Shown here: piece after piece, positions 5,180 through 5,448 of the stretch
Layout of the letters: the number at the start of each line of letters is the position of its first letter
Numbering within the stretch: position 1 is the stretch's first letter
NCBI GenBank assembly: GCA_003022085.1
Contig: PXQK01000154.1
Coordinates: forward strand, 1 to 5,448
Source: Halobacteriales archaeon QH_10_65_19
Lineage (GTDB): Archaea > Halobacteriota > Halobacteria > Halobacteriales > Haloarculaceae
DNA: 5,448 bases
Direction of reading: 5' to 3'
Notes under the pieces: model-generated
Seen by the model: the letters and a program-made list of their open reading frames with translations, nothing else
The model's database searches: none
What the model was told of the DNA's origin: nothing
Program-made: the position numbers and the translations under genes

Positions 5180-5448
5180 ATGACCGAGACCGCAACCAGA
5201 GTCGTCGTCTCCTACCCGGCAGACCTCTCGCTGTGGGGACAGGACATCGTGGAGGATACACCGTTCCGGGCGTATCTGCGCAAGGCCCACGACAGCGTTG
5301 CGGCCGGCGACCGCTGGGAGGAGTTCGTGGGCGTCGGCTGCTGTGGCAGCGCACTGGACGTGCCGCTCCGTGTCGAATCCGTCGAGGGCGGGGAACAACT
5401 CGGCGAAGACACCGAGTTCGAGTTCGCCGAACGCGAGGCCTGTGACAT
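5180..5448 (+). CDS. unrecognised acidic haloarchaeal protein, N-terminal part
   Basis: An open frame from the ATG at 5180 (MTETATRVVVSYPADLSLWG) runs off the right edge after 89 codons without a stop. The start is chosen from the TATA box 27 bases upstream; there is no competing in-frame start supported by a ribosome site. The protein is acidic, as expected for a halophile, shows no signal peptide or membrane segment, and looks cytoplasmic. Its most distinctive element is GVGCCGSALDVPL (51-63), with adjacent cysteines C54-C55, plus C88 close to the cut end; cysteines are rare in haloarchaeal proteins, so a metal or redox role is conceivable but unproven. I do not recognise the family. It is transcribed away from secF, so a link to protein export is not implied. 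Confidence 0.75.
   Translation, partial: MTETATRVVVSYPADLSLWGQDIVEDTPFRAYLRKAHDSVAAGDRWEEFVGVGCCGSALDVPLRVESVEGGEQLGEDTEFEFAEREACD

Noticed and set aside
1..5448. CRISPR arrays, insertion sequences, defence genes or attachment sites.
   Set aside because: No spaced repeats, transposase frames, terminal inverted repeats or tRNA-end duplications were seen; both tRNAs have housekeeping genes on both sides.

Overview
This window is chromosomal DNA from a halophilic archaeon (class Halobacteria). The evidence is high GC, very acidic proteins, archaeal TATA boxes with almost no 5' leaders, two class II tRNAs without encoded CCA, archaeal-type ribosomal proteins uS13, uS4 and uS11 next to RNA polymerase subunit D, and an archaeal SecF-SecD pair. 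I cannot name a genus from the sequence alone.

Layout. About 90% of the window is transcribed leftwards (minus strand). Reading in that direction from the right edge: a divergent promoter region (4997-5179) separates a rightward, unrecognised gene cut by the window edge (5180 onward) from secF (4136-4996) and secD (2547-4139), which overlap by an ATGA. After a weak T-rich stop signal and a strong TATA box (2493-2500) comes the classic archaeal translation/transcription operon: tRNA-Ser(GCU), rps13 (uS13), rps4 (uS4), rps11 (uS11), rpoD, tRNA-Leu(CAG), and a Shine-Dalgarno sequence at the left edge for the next gene, expected from conserved order to be rpl18e. The genes rps13, rps4, rps11 and rpoD abut or overlap by one or two bases, so they are almost certainly one messenger, with tRNAs embedded at both ends.

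How the genes work together. uS4, uS11 and uS13 belong to the small ribosomal subunit, and RpoD dimerises with RpoL to start assembly of RNA polymerase. Placing these with two tRNAs couples synthesis of the translation and transcription machinery. SecD and SecF are the membrane partners of the SecYEG protein export channel, working in archaea without SecA.

Main anomaly. rps4 is broken in this sequence. It encodes a good uS4 N-terminus (110 residues) and a good uS4 C-terminus (26 residues) in a different frame, while the roughly 40 residues between them, which form the heart of the S4 RNA-binding domain, are absent. The gap is about 116-122 bases and not a multiple of three. Because uS4 is essential, this is either an assembly or sequencing deletion or a real lesion backed by another copy. 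The rest of the window looks like ordinary, well-conserved haloarchaeal housekeeping DNA, and I do not see a new multi-gene system in it.
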